Virus record (IMG/VR): IMGVR_UViG_3300042934_000619
Location: 1-64,000 of that record
Origin: a virus
Strand: one strand, 5' to 3'
DNA: 64,000 bases
Shown here: positions 24,195-31,680 of the stretch, in pieces
How the letters are laid out: every line of letters begins with the position of its first letter
How positions within the stretch are numbered: position 1 is the stretch's first letter
Notes under the pieces: generated by a model
Seen by the model: only the letters and a program-made list of their open reading frames with translations
What the model was told of the DNA's origin: nothing
Database searches by the model: none
Translations under genes and position numbers: made by a program

Positions 24195-24680
24195 GTGCCC
24201 AAGGGAACCCCGCTGGACCTGGTCGGGCAGCGGTTCGGTGCGTGGACCGTGCTTGAGCGGTCCGGGAGGAAAGGCAACCAGACGACCTGGCGGTGCCGGT
24301 GCGACTGCGGAACGGAGCGCCCGGTTCTGGCAGGCAACCTGCGATCCGGAAGGTCGACTCGCTGCATAGGGTGCTCCAACCGAGCCCGTGCCGTAGAGAA
24401 GGCCGCCGGACGCCCTGTTGTTCGACCCAAGCCGGTGAAGCCGCCGATGCCCAAGGGCCCTGTGCCGGAGGATCTGAACGGCCGGAAGTTCGGCGAGTGG
24501 ACGGTGCTGTACTACGTCGGCCCGACGCCGTCGCGGCAGCATCTGTGGAAGTGCGAGTGCTCCTGCGGGAGCAAGGTCACGGTGCAGGCAGGCAACCTGC
24601 GCTCGGGTCGTTCGACGCGCTGCAAGTCCTGCGGTGCGAGGCGACGGAGCGAAACGCGATGGAGAGCGAAGGAGACATGA
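24195..24680 (+). CDS. Tandem-repeat zinc-binding (HNH-associated type) protein, 161 aa
   Basis: GTG 24195 chosen for its spacing to GGAAGGAG; ATG 24189 is nearer. Two copies of a domain of about 55 residues: G-Q-R-F-G-A-W-T-V-L...C-R-C-D-C-G...G-N-L-R-S-G-R-S-T-R-C-I-G-C, and G-R-K-F-G-E-W-T-V-L...C-E-C-S-C-G...C-K-S-C. This module is known from DNA-binding parts of phage HNH/AP2 endonucleases and stand-alone phage proteins. No nuclease motif is present, so it is probably a DNA-binding protein. Confidence 0.75.
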   Translation: MPKGTPLDLVGQRFGAWTVLERSGRKGNQTTWRCRCDCGTERPVLAGNLRSGRSTRCIGCSNRARAVEKAAGRPVVRPKPVKPPMPKGPVPEDLNGRKFGEWTVLYYVGPTPSRQHLWKCECSCGSKVTVQAGNLRSGRSTRCKSCGARRRSETRWRAKET

Positions 24681-24681
24681 T

Positions 24682-24930
24682 ATGAGGGAGGGTGTCGAAC
24701 CCCTGTACCTGGTTCTCGGACAGGCCATGGCCGAGCTGAGGCGGCAGAGGGGAATGACGCAGAGGGAAGTGGCGCAACGGATGGGCGTGCATTACACCAC
24801 CGTCGCGCACTACGAGATGGCCAACAACCGCATGCTCCTGCACTCCTTCATCGAGTGGTGTCGCATCGTCGATGTGGATCCCCTGCACGTGCTGCACTGG
24901 GTCATGGCGGAGGAGGAGGGCGCAGAGTGA
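24682..24930 (+). CDS. XRE-family HTH regulator 1, 82 aa
   Basis: Residues 12-65 form a Cro/CI-type helix-turn-helix: L-G-Q-A-M-A-E-L-R-R-Q-R-G-M-T-Q-R-E-V-A-Q-R-M-G-V and Y-T-T-V-A-H-Y-E. Ends F-I-E-W-C-R-I-V-D-V-D-P, shared with two other XRE proteins in this window (25939 and 28528), so the three are paralogues. Overlaps the next gene by 4 bases. Confidence 0.85.
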   Translation: MREGVEPLYLVLGQAMAELRRQRGMTQREVAQRMGVHYTTVAHYEMANNRMLLHSFIEWCRIVDVDPLHVLHWVMAEEEGAE

Positions 24931-25601
24931 AGGTCCTGTTGTCCGGGGTCGTGGGGTCCACGGCCTACGGTCTGGCGCACGAGGGTTCGGACATTGACCG
25001 GCTCGGCGTGTTCGCCGCCCGGACCCGTGCGTTCCACGGGCTGAGCAAGCCGCAGGAGTCCATCGTCGAGACGGACCCCGACATCACGGTGCATGAGGCG
25101 GGCAAGTTCTGCCGCCTCGCGCTGAACGGCAACCCCACGGTGATGGAGCTGCTGTGGCTGGAAGGGTACGAGACGCTCACCCCGCTGGGGCAGGAGCTGA
25201 TCGACATTCGGTCGGCGTTCCTGTCGGCAACTCGGGTGCGCAATGCTTACCTCGGCTATGCCACCCAGCAGCTGACCCGGCTGGAGGATCTGAGCGACGT
25301 GCATCTGTCGAGTCGCAAGGCGAAGCACGCCCGGCACATGTACCGGCTGCTGATGCAGGGGCTGTGCCTGTGGACCAGGGGTGAGCTGCCGATCAAGCTG
25401 GAGAACCCGGATGTCGTGTTCTCGTTCGGTTCGAGGGTGGCTCTCGGCGACCTGAACCACGCCCGGCTGCTCCTCCTTCAGTTCGAGCACACCTTCAACA
25501 GCGTTCCCACAGTGCTGCCCGACCGGCCCGACGAGAGGGTGGTGGAGGAGTGGCTGCACCGGGTGCGTGACGAGTTCTACGAACGGAAGGAGACGAGGTG
25601 A
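24927..25601 (+). CDS. RlaP-type nucleotidyltransferase, 224 aa
   Basis: GTGA overlap with the XRE gene. The start shows G-S-T-A-Y-G (residues 10-15) and S-D-I-D-R-L-G-V-F (21-29), the G-S...D-x-D active site of pol-beta-fold nucleotidyltransferases, in the spacing of the family known as RlaP (RNA-repair-associated polymerase beta). Later K-H-A-R-H-M-Y-R-L and E-W-L also fit that family. Such genes accompany RtcB/Ro60 RNA-repair loci in bacteria; here a Ro60 gene lies 36 kb away in the same phage. Substrate unknown. Confidence 0.8.
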   Translation: MKVLLSGVVGSTAYGLAHEGSDIDRLGVFAARTRAFHGLSKPQESIVETDPDITVHEAGKFCRLALNGNPTVMELLWLEGYETLTPLGQELIDIRSAFLSATRVRNAYLGYATQQLTRLEDLSDVHLSSRKAKHARHMYRLLMQGLCLWTRGELPIKLENPDVVFSFGSRVALGDLNHARLLLLQFEHTFNSVPTVLPDRPDERVVEEWLHRVRDEFYERKETR

Positions 25602-25602
25602 C

Positions 25603-25866
25603 ATGGAAGAGTTGTCCGGCCCGAAGCAGAAGGAAGTGATCGGGCGAATACTGAGGGTCGCGCATCCGGAGATCAAGTCGATGCTTCGGGCAGCCCATGA
25701 TCAGGGGTTCGTGGTGTCGAAGACACGGAACGGCCACTACAAGATCGAGACTCCTCCGCACTGGCGGGAGAAGGACTCGCGGTTCGCGCCGGGCACGCCG
25801 AGCGATACGCGCGGGTTGCACCGGGTGCGGGCGAAGCTGAGGCGGCTCGGGGTCGAGTTGCCCTGA
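25603..25866 (+). CDS. HicA-like small protein, 87 aa
   Basis: Fold pattern M-L-R-A-A-H-D-Q-G-F, then R-N-G-H-Y-K-I-E-T-P, then G-T-P-S-D-T-R-G-L-H-R-V-R-A-K-L-R-R-L-G resembles HicA-type double-stranded-RNA-binding domains, which carry the catalytic His in G-H. No HicB antitoxin gene is adjacent. It may be an RNA-binding protein rather than a toxin. Confidence 0.6.
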   Translation: MEELSGPKQKEVIGRILRVAHPEIKSMLRAAHDQGFVVSKTRNGHYKIETPPHWREKDSRFAPGTPSDTRGLHRVRAKLRRLGVELP

Positions 25867-25938
25867 CGGTGCGGTAGTTTGGCGGGGTGTCACTTCGGTG
25901 GCGCCCCGGGCTTATGTTCGGTGCAGGGAAGGAGACAG

Positions 25939-26205
25939 GTGACAAGAACGACGGAGTCGGACGTGTTGTACGCGGGGGCCCGCGCCTATCTGAAGGGTGC
26001 GCGGCTCAACCGGAATCTGACGCAGCTGGCGGTGGCCCGGCGCCTCGGTGTCAGGCAGCACACGGTCACGTACTACGAGCGTGGGGGTACCCGGCTGTCG
26101 CTGGATCTGTTCACTCGCTGGTGTGAGGTGCTGGGTCTGGTGCCGGGTGAGGTGCTGAGCGCGGTCGTCGCCAGCACGGCGCGGCAGCGCGAGAGGGAGA
26201 AATGA
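25939..26205 (+). CDS. XRE-family HTH regulator 2, 88 aa
   Basis: GTG after GAAGGAGACAG. HTH at about residues 13-60: L-K-G-A-R-L-N-R-N-L-T-Q-L-A-V-A-R-R-L-G-V-R-Q-H-T-V-T-Y-Y-E. Paralogue of the XRE proteins at 24682 and 28528. Overlaps the next gene by 4 bases. Confidence 0.85.
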   Translation: MTRTTESDVLYAGARAYLKGARLNRNLTQLAVARRLGVRQHTVTYYERGGTRLSLDLFTRWCEVLGLVPGEVLSAVVASTARQREREK

Positions 26206-26549
26206 GCAGGCGACAGTACGGTACCCGCTTCACGGCAGGGTGCGGGCACTCGTGGCGCAGGCGGTATCCGAAGTGGCACGTCCACAGCCTGGCGGATGTC
26301 GACACCGACTGTCCGTTCGTCGTGGACAAGGCGACAGGGGAGCGGTGCAACGCGCTGCTGTTCATCCCGGCCGAGCAATTCGAGGGCCTGGACCCGTGCG
26401 TCTACCCGGTTGAGGTGCACGCCCCGCTGTTCCACAAGTACCTGCACCAGCAGGACGAGAGCTGCCCCGAGGACGGCGCCGGGACCGGGTTCGTCGAGTT
26501 CGGCCTGGACGGCGACATGTACGTGATGCACGGGCGGCGGTTGAGCTGA
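26202..26549 (+). CDS. Hypothetical protein, 115 aa
   Basis: ATGA overlap. N-terminal C-G-H-S-W and C-P-F, C-N-A-L suggest a small zinc-binding part. Acidic C terminus. Confidence 0.75.
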   Translation: MSRRQYGTRFTAGCGHSWRRRYPKWHVHSLADVDTDCPFVVDKATGERCNALLFIPAEQFEGLDPCVYPVEVHAPLFHKYLHQQDESCPEDGAGTGFVEFGLDGDMYVMHGRRLS

Positions 26550-26842
26550 TGAATCACCCCTCGGAGCGGAAGGACATCGCGCCGCTGACGGTGGCCGAGC
26601 TGTGGCTGGGCGGGAAGTCTCTTCTGGTCATCGCCACGCAGTTCGATGCCGCCCCGGAGACGATCCGTAAGCGTCTGCGCAAGGCGCGGGAGCTGTACCC
26701 GGATCTGCCGTGGGGCGAGCGGAAGGTGCGCCCGACGCGCAGCGCTGTCGCGGGGTACGTCAACATGAACGACGGTGTGCTGGGCCATCCCGGGTACCAG
26801 GCCGGATCGATCGTCGACGGCCGTGCCCGTCGGCGCTACTGA
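26549..26842 (+). CDS. HTH protein, 97 aa
   Basis: L-T-V-A-E-L-W-L-G-G-K-S-L-L-V-I-A-T-Q-F-D-A-A-P-E-T-I-R-K-R-L-R-K-A is a sigma-70 region 4/HTH_23-like helix-turn-helix (residues 13-48). Basic C terminus. One-base overlap with the previous stop. Confidence 0.7.
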   Translation: MNHPSERKDIAPLTVAELWLGGKSLLVIATQFDAAPETIRKRLRKARELYPDLPWGERKVRPTRSAVAGYVNMNDGVLGHPGYQAGSIVDGRARRRY

Positions 26843-26868
26843 CCGAAGGGGCCGGGCAGCCGGGTAAG

Positions 26869-26924
26869 GGGGAGCGGCACGGCATCGGGCTGATTGGGTG
26901 CCGTCGCCAAAGGTGCCGCTCCCC
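26869..26924 (+). terminator. Long-loop hairpin
   Basis: Perfect 12-base inverted repeat (26869-26880 with 26913-26924) with a 32-base loop, before a new transcription unit. Confidence 0.45.
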
Positions 26925-26977
26925 GCCCCTCACCTGATAGATATACCGACAGTAGGCAACGAAGGAGAAGGCAAGAG

Positions 26978-27496
26978 ATGAGCTACACCTACCCCGGACA
27001 CCAGGCGCCGCAGCCGGAGCCGCAGCACCGGCGGGGCATGAGCACCGGCAAGAAGATCGCGCTGTTCGGGTGCCTGCCCGCCACGCTGCTGGGGCTGCTG
27101 GTCGCCGGTGGCTGCGCCGTCGTGGGTGGTGCCGTGGTCGACAAGGCGGTGAAGGCGGACGAGTCCGACGACAAGCGTGCCGCCAAGGAGGACGTCACGC
27201 TGCTGTCCTGCAAGCTGGTGGACGAAGAGTTCGTCGGCAAGGACGTCAAGGCCAAGGTGAAGATCACCAACAACGGCAAGAAGCGGGCGAACTACCTGGT
27301 CGAGGGCGAGTTCCTCGACGACAAGGGCAACAAGGTCGACGCGCTGCTGGCCACGGTCGAGAACCTGGAGCCGGGCAAGTCCAGCACGCAGAACTTCGGC
27401 AATCTGTTCACCTCCGACCAGCTCGACGGCGTCGACAAGGGCGAGTGCAAGATCCTGGACGTCAGCCGCGACGAGTGGCTGGCCTCGAACAACTGA
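26978..27496 (+). CDS. Membrane-anchored FxLYD-like protein, 172 aa
   Basis: ATG after CGAAGGAGAAGGCAAGAG. A Pro/Gln-rich cytoplasmic start, K-K-I-A, a TM segment at about 29-50 containing L-V-A-G-G-C, then an extracytoplasmic domain (75-165) with K-V-K-I-T-N-N-G-K-K and V-E-G-E-F-L-D-D-K-G-N-K-V. That layout matches Streptomyces FxLYD-type surface proteins, so it was possibly taken from the host. Possible roles are envelope alteration or exclusion; neither is shown here. Confidence 0.75.
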   Translation: MSYTYPGHQAPQPEPQHRRGMSTGKKIALFGCLPATLLGLLVAGGCAVVGGAVVDKAVKADESDDKRAAKEDVTLLSCKLVDEEFVGKDVKAKVKITNNGKKRANYLVEGEFLDDKGNKVDALLATVENLEPGKSSTQNFGNLFTSDQLDGVDKGECKILDVSRDEWLASNN

Positions 27497-27508
27497 CCTG
27501 CACAGACT

Positions 27509-27543
27509 GAGGGCATCCCCGCCCCCACGGGGGTGCCCTCTTC
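27509..27543 (+). terminator. Hairpin terminator
   Basis: Inverted repeat GAGGGCA...TGCCCTC with a C4/G5 inner stem (27509-27540) followed by TTCT. Confidence 0.6.
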
Positions 27544-27562
27544 TCGTACCAGAAGGAGAGGC

Positions 27563-27967
27563 ATGCAGAACCTGAATGATGTTCCGTACTTCGAAGGGCG
27601 GGGCTTCCAGCGTGTGCCCGAGTTTTTCTTCGGTGAGGCCGTGAGGATGGTCATCGCCGAGGCCGGGCCGATGGGGAACGAGGAGGCGATGCGCATCGTC
27701 GAGGCGGTGTTCGGACCGCTGCGTCTGCTGTCGCCAGTCAACGAGGTGAGTGAGGAGTACTACAGCTCCACGTGCGGGCACCGGTACTTCCGCTACGAGG
27801 GTGGCTGGCGTCACTGCGTCAAGGAACATGACGCTCAGGACGGCGATCCCCATGCGCACCGGAACTACAGCGATGACGACGAGTGCGATGACGCTGTCGA
27901 GTACACGGAGTGGATGAGCAACAGCAACGACGACCGCGCGTTCGCTCCGAAGGAGTCCCGGCGATGA
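27563..27967 (+). CDS. Hypothetical protein, 134 aa
   Basis: ATG after AGAAGGAGAGGC. Acidic, Asp-rich near residues 105-120; C-G-H-R-Y and H-C-V-K-E-H may bind metal. Overlaps the next gene by 4 bases. Confidence 0.75.
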   Translation: MQNLNDVPYFEGRGFQRVPEFFFGEAVRMVIAEAGPMGNEEAMRIVEAVFGPLRLLSPVNEVSEEYYSSTCGHRYFRYEGGWRHCVKEHDAQDGDPHAHRNYSDDDECDDAVEYTEWMSNSNDDRAFAPKESRR

Positions 27968-28158
27968 GTGACGACTACAAGTTCATCTGGGGCCTGATCC
28001 CGGTGTGCGGCCTGTTCCTGCTGATCCAGCAGGGCATGCACCTGACAAAGGCGCCCAGCCTGTGGCTGGCGGGTGCCATGTTCGCGGTGTACACCGCTGG
28101 CTTTCATGTGTGGACGGACCTGATCCGTCCCATCAGAGAGGGCGGCAAGGGGACATGA
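27964..28158 (+). CDS. Small membrane protein, 64 aa
   Basis: Two hydrophobic helices (about 6-23 and 31-50), holin-like in size but far from any lysis gene. ATGA overlaps with both neighbours. Confidence 0.7.
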   Translation: MSDDYKFIWGLIPVCGLFLLIQQGMHLTKAPSLWLAGAMFAVYTAGFHVWTDLIRPIREGGKGT

Positions 28159-28520
28159 GAACGTTCAACGATTCCGGTCCCAAGCAGGCGGCGTTCCGGT
28201 TGGGCGGCTTGTACGATGTGGCACGCCGGATCAAGCGTCTGGGTGTGTCGAAGATTCGTGTTCGCCCCGAGCTGTTGGCAGTTCAGTTCTATGACCCGCG
28301 CATCGCTGCGGAGGTCACGCTGACGATCGAGCCGTGGTTCGATGGCCAGCCTGGTTGGTTCTGGTACAGCCACATCGATCTTCCTGGCGGCTTCATCATG
28401 GGGGCGATGGAGGTGGACCGGACGATCCTGGCGAGCCCGCGCGCGTGCTGGGTGGTGCGCGCGTATCAGGAGGATGCGCGGTGGCAACTGGGGCCGCTGC
28501 GCATCAAGCGACGTTCGTGA
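28155..28520 (+). CDS. Hypothetical protein, 121 aa
   Basis: ATGA overlap. Basic, with strand-rich middle (A-V-Q-F-Y-D-P, V-T-L-T-I-E-P-W-F). No domain assigned. Confidence 0.75.
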   Translation: MRTFNDSGPKQAAFRLGGLYDVARRIKRLGVSKIRVRPELLAVQFYDPRIAAEVTLTIEPWFDGQPGWFWYSHIDLPGGFIMGAMEVDRTILASPRACWVVRAYQEDARWQLGPLRIKRRS

Positions 28521-28527
28521 TACAAAC

Positions 28528-29064
28528 ATGAGTGTGCGGAGACGGGATGCCGACGCTGTGTACACAGCGGTCGGCGAGGAGCTGCGAACTGCGCGTGTCA
28601 TCAGGTGGAAGACGCAAGACGACGTGGCGGAAGCGCTGGGGATCAGCCGGACCACGGTGACCAACCTCGAAGCGTCACGGCACCGGCTGCGTATGGACCG
28701 GTTCCTCGACTGGTGCGACTACCTGAACGTGGACCCGGCGGACATCATCACCAGGATTGCGGAGCAGACGCGCCCAGCCCTGGTGACAGAAGGAAACAAC
28801 ATGGACAAGCAACCCACGGCTGTCGACGTACTGGCGGCGAAGGTCAACCTTGACCCTGACGCGCTGGCTGTGATGCGCAACTGCCAGGACCGGCTGACGG
28901 CTCTGGTGGGGGATCTGGACCGGGCGATGGCCGATCAGCAGGGATACCCGGACGAGACCGGCCAGCGGATCGTCCGTGCGCTGCTGCTGCGCGGCACCCT
29001 GGAGAACCTGGTGCACAACGCCATCCTCGCCCAGTCGCAGAAAGAGAAGGAGACACAGGAATGA
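28528..29064 (+). CDS. XRE-family HTH regulator 3 fused to a helical domain, 178 aa
   Basis: Residues 12-75 repeat the XRE domain of 24682 and 25939 (E-E-L-R-T-A-R...I-S-R-T-T-V-T-N-L-E, F-L-D-W-C-D-Y-L-N-V-D-P). The paralogues stop about here; this one continues in frame through a perfect ribosome-binding sequence (AGAAGGAAACAAC) and Met 92 into an 87-residue helical domain. It looks like two genes joined by loss of a stop. Confidence 0.75.
   Translation: MSVRRRDADAVYTAVGEELRTARVIRWKTQDDVAEALGISRTTVTNLEASRHRLRMDRFLDWCDYLNVDPADIITRIAEQTRPALVTEGNNMDKQPTAVDVLAAKVNLDPDALAVMRNCQDRLTALVGDLDRAMADQQGYPDETGQRIVRALLLRGTLENLVHNAILAQSQKEKETQE
28801..29064 (+). CDS. Probable internal-start product, 87 aa
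   Basis: ATG 28801 follows AGAAGGAAACAAC at ideal spacing, inside the longer XRE frame. Starting here gives a stand-alone helical protein (D-P-D-A-L-A-V-M-R-N-C, R-I-V-R-A-L-L-L-R-G-T). Either both forms are made or this is the original gene. Confidence 0.5.
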   Translation: MDKQPTAVDVLAAKVNLDPDALAVMRNCQDRLTALVGDLDRAMADQQGYPDETGQRIVRALLLRGTLENLVHNAILAQSQKEKETQE

Positions 29065-29702
29065 GCGACTACAGGGGCCCGCGTGCCCGCATGACCCTGA
29101 CCGTACCCGAAGGGGAGGTCGACGGCCTGAAGGTGGAACGCTTCGAGGTCAAGCCGTTCGACCGGCACAACCTCCGGCAGGAGATCAAGCACGGACGAGG
29201 CACCAGGCCCGGCATGTACACCCGTCTCATCGACTACAAGTCGGACGAGTTCTGGATGTCGGACACCGACGCCGAGAAGGAGGACCACGTCGAGCCGGTC
29301 AACGCCATCGAGTTCGAGAAGGCGGAGCGGGTCCTGATCAACGGCCTCGGCCTCGGCATGGTGCTGACGGCGGCACTGTCCTACGACCACGTCAAGCATG
29401 TGGACGTCGTCGAGTCCGACGAGCGGGTCATCAAGCTGGTCGGCCCTCACTACACCAAGGACCCACGGGTCAACATCATCCACGGCGACGCCTACAAGAC
29501 GGCGTCCCCGAAGGTGTGGGCTCGTGGTACCCGGTGGGACGTGGTCTGGTCGGACATCTGGCCCGCGATCAGCACCGCCAATCTGCCCGGAATGGATCAG
29601 CTGCACAAGTTCTATCGGCGCCGGTCCGTCTACCACGGCATGCGGGCACGCAAGATGTGCCTGCGCCTGCGCCGTGAGGAGAAGGCGTACGGCCTGGTGT
29701 GA
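29061..29702 (+). CDS. SAM-dependent methyltransferase-like / spermidine-synthase-like protein, 213 aa
   Basis: ATGA overlap. Rossmann motif I, V-L-I-N-G-L-G-L-G-M-V (residues 92-102), then H-V-D-V-V-E-S-D-E-R-V (motif II acidic) and R-V-N-I-I-H-G-D-A-Y (motif III) and W-D-V-V-W-S-D-I-W, the arrangement of spermidine synthase-like methyltransferases. It is shorter than those enzymes and lacks their N-terminal domain. Substrate unknown. Confidence 0.7.
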   Translation: MSDYRGPRARMTLTVPEGEVDGLKVERFEVKPFDRHNLRQEIKHGRGTRPGMYTRLIDYKSDEFWMSDTDAEKEDHVEPVNAIEFEKAERVLINGLGLGMVLTAALSYDHVKHVDVVESDERVIKLVGPHYTKDPRVNIIHGDAYKTASPKVWARGTRWDVVWSDIWPAISTANLPGMDQLHKFYRRRSVYHGMRARKMCLRLRREEKAYGLV

Positions 29703-29733
29703 CACCCACCGATACAGCGAAGGAGAAGGAGAC

Positions 29734-30051
29734 ATGACAGCCGAAACGCAAGAGCCGACGGAGCCGACCGAGTTGACGACCGGGATGTTCGAGCTGCTGC
29801 TGAACATGACCGGCGGCGACGTCGAGTGCCAGCAGCCGAACACCCGGACGCTGGTGCGACGGCTGCACGGGGCGAAGTACGTCAACAGTTCCCGGTGGAG
29901 GGTCGAGCTGTCCGACGAGGACATGCGGACCATCGACTACATCTTCCAGGTGTACACCCTGAACCACCGGGCGATGGGGATCCGGTTCCACCGCTACCTG
30001 TACCACCGCTCCGAGCGGTACCGCCAGGTTGTCGGGCGGTGGGATGCGTGA
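29734..30051 (+). CDS. Hypothetical protein, 105 aa
   Basis: ATG after GAAGGAGAAGGAGAC. N-terminal Thr/Glu/Pro-rich segment then a helical, aromatic and basic C-terminal half. Unknown. Confidence 0.75.
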   Translation: MTAETQEPTEPTELTTGMFELLLNMTGGDVECQQPNTRTLVRRLHGAKYVNSSRWRVELSDEDMRTIDYIFQVYTLNHRAMGIRFHRYLYHRSERYRQVVGRWDA

Positions 30052-30079
30052 GCGAGCGTGAGAAAAGGAAGGAAGTCTG

Positions 30080-30316
30080 ATGGAAGAGAACAAGATTGAG
30101 GTGGCCTTCTTCTCGATGGGCCAGACCCTTTACCTGGACGTTCCGCGTGCGGAGATCCCCCGGATCGGCGAGACGGTCCGGTTCTGGGGCGAGTCCGTGG
30201 AGGGATCCATCTGGGCGGACATCGAGTTCATCATCACCGGCGTGACCCGCTCCTACGACAAGGATACCCAGGAGCTGACGTTCGTGGGTGTCCAGCTCAC
30301 CCGTGATGACATCTAG
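30080..30316 (+). CDS. Hypothetical protein, 78 aa
   Basis: ATG after GGAAGGAAGTCTG. Mostly beta strands (V-R-F-W-G-E, I-E-F-I-I-T-G-V-T-R); barrel-like. Unknown. Confidence 0.75.
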   Translation: MEENKIEVAFFSMGQTLYLDVPRAEIPRIGETVRFWGESVEGSIWADIEFIITGVTRSYDKDTQELTFVGVQLTRDDI

Positions 30317-30503
30317 TCTCATCGCCCACCTGCGCCTGCTCGGTCGACATGACCGGTCGGTGTGGGTGGGCGGGTTCATGTGGCGGTACTGCCTGCACCG
30401 GTCACACCGTCACGGGCTCCCATGCTTCCGGTGGTTCGTCTACGACAGCTACTGCACCCATCACAACGGGCGCTGCTACGTTGGCTGTTCGACGGACAAC
30501 TGA
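30306..30503 (+). CDS. Small Cys/His-rich protein, 65 aa
   Basis: ATG overlaps the previous gene by 11 bases, without a clear ribosome-binding site. C-L-H-R-S-H-R-H, C-F, C-T-H-H and C-Y-V-G-C suggest metal binding. Confidence 0.5.
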   Translation: MTSSLIAHLRLLGRHDRSVWVGGFMWRYCLHRSHRHGLPCFRWFVYDSYCTHHNGRCYVGCSTDN

Positions 30504-30524
30504 TGGTTGTTTGGTGGAGGATCT

Positions 30525-30698
30525 GTGGATGTGATCGCTGAAATCCTGATCGGCTGGTGCACGATCCACGGCCTTATCTACTTTTCACTGGCCGTGCTGA
30601 TCGTCTCCATCGTGCTGTACATCTCCCACGTGAGATGGGAGAGGCGGGCGTGGTCCCCGAGGCGGGGTCCGCTGCATGCCCGGACACAACACAAGTGA
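30525..30698 (+). CDS. Small membrane protein, 57 aa
   Basis: GTG after GGAGGATCT (GTG 30531 also possible). One long hydrophobic helix or hairpin at residues 4-33, then a basic tail. Unknown. Confidence 0.55.
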   Translation: MDVIAEILIGWCTIHGLIYFSLAVLIVSIVLYISHVRWERRAWSPRRGPLHARTQHK

Positions 30699-30715
30699 GA
30701 GAAGGAGAAGGAAGA

Positions 30716-30820
30716 GTGAAGACAAAGCGTATGCTCGCCGCGCTGGCAGGTGTGGCCCTGACCGGAGCCCTGCTGACGGGATGCAACGGCGGGGACGACG
30801 ACTGCGACGACGACGGCTGA
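30716..30820 (+). CDS. Tiny lipoprotein precursor, 34 aa
   Basis: GTG after GAAGGAGAAGGAAGA. Complete lipoprotein signal: K-T-K-R, hydrophobic core, lipobox L-L-T-G-C at residues 19-23. The mature part is only 12 residues, C-N-G-G-D-D-D-C-D-D-D-G. It would be a lipid-anchored acidic peptide on the membrane surface. Confidence 0.65.
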   Translation: MKTKRMLAALAGVALTGALLTGCNGGDDDCDDDG

Positions 30821-30821
30821 C

Positions 30822-31064
30822 GTGTCCCTCGTCGACCTGGTCTACGGAATCGTGATGGTCGGCTGGCTGGTTGGCGTGGGCCTGTTGACCCACGCCGTAC
30901 CGCTCGCACTGAACGACAACGAGGACATCCCGGACTACATTCAGACGGCGATTTTCCTGTATCCCGAGCGGGCTTCCATGGTGCTGTCCATCGTCATCGT
31001 GGTGTGGCCGCTGACCGTTCCGGCACTCCTTGGCATGGCCTACTACAGGAAGGAGGAGAGATGA
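30822..31064 (+). CDS. Two-TM membrane protein, 80 aa
   Basis: GTG start one base after the lipoprotein stop. TM helices at about 6-28 and 52-72 flank an acidic loop (D-N-E-D-I-P-D). Same layout as the broken gene at 20911. Overlaps the next gene by 4 bases. Confidence 0.7.
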   Translation: MSLVDLVYGIVMVGWLVGVGLLTHAVPLALNDNEDIPDYIQTAIFLYPERASMVLSIVIVVWPLTVPALLGMAYYRKEER

Positions 31065-31446
31065 CTGAGCGACCGCCGATGCTCGATGACCTGCTGAACT
31101 ACGTCAGCGAGCGACTCGACGAAGAGATCGTCGATGAGCGTGTTCGTGTGATCCGTGAGCTGCGGGCAACGATTCCGGAGGAGGAGTTCCGGAAGCTGAT
31201 GTTCTCCGGCGACACGGTGCTGTACCTGCTGGACCGCCTCGGTGTGCGGGTGTCCGTCAGGCGGATGAGGACGGCCTGTTCAACTGTCAGCAGCCGTACC
31301 TTCTGGAGAAGGCGGGCGCGGAGCTGCGCGCCTCTCACGTCGCGGCGGCCTGTGAGTTCGTCAAGGACAAGCTCCGCCCTGCGGTCAGCGCGATGCAGGA
31401 CGACGCCAAGACGGAGCCGGGAGAGTGTGATGAGGAGGACGGATGA
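31061..31446 (+). CDS. Hypothetical protein with an apparent -1 frame change
   Basis: ATG after AAGGAGGAGAG. The first 63 or so residues (R-P-P-M-L-D-D-L-L-N-Y to L-Y-L-L-D-R-L-G-V) look normal; then the frame becomes Arg/Ser/Thr-rich nonsense. From about 31264 the -1 frame reads A-D-E-D-G-L-F-N-C-Q-Q-P-Y-L-L and ends D-E-E-D-G at TGA 31446, overlapping the next ATG in the usual way. No start serves the second part. Indel mutation, sequencing error or programmed frameshift. Confidence 0.65.
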
Positions 31447-31673
31447 TCAACAGCTGGGATGACTACCTCGATGTCGCTTTCGCGGAGAACGAAGACGGAA
31501 CGCTCGGCGTCAACCGGGACCTGCGGCTGGAGATGACGCCGAAGTTCCGGCGCATCTACGACCGCACGGTCCGGCGCATCGTCAACGAGAACACGGTCTA
31601 CCCCTACACCCGACGGTATGTGGAGGTGACGGCCCGCAAACACCGGGCCCGTCGCCGCAGGAAGAGGGGGTGA
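31443..31673 (+). CDS. Hypothetical protein, 76 aa
   Basis: ATGA overlap with the end of the frameshifted gene. Acidic start, strongly basic tail (R-R-R-R-K-R-G). Unknown. Confidence 0.7.
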   Translation: MINSWDDYLDVAFAENEDGTLGVNRDLRLEMTPKFRRIYDRTVRRIVNENTVYPYTRRYVEVTARKHRARRRRKRG

Positions 31674-31680
31674 GGCGGAC

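Noticed and set aside
25603-25866. HicAB toxin-antitoxin system
   Set aside because: Only a HicA-like fold; the neighbours are not HicB, so a toxin-antitoxin call would be unsupported.
24682-29064. XRE proteins as a lysogeny repressor set
   Set aside because: Three small XRE paralogues are present, but no integrase, excisionase pair or attachment site is visible here, so temperate control is not supported by this window.
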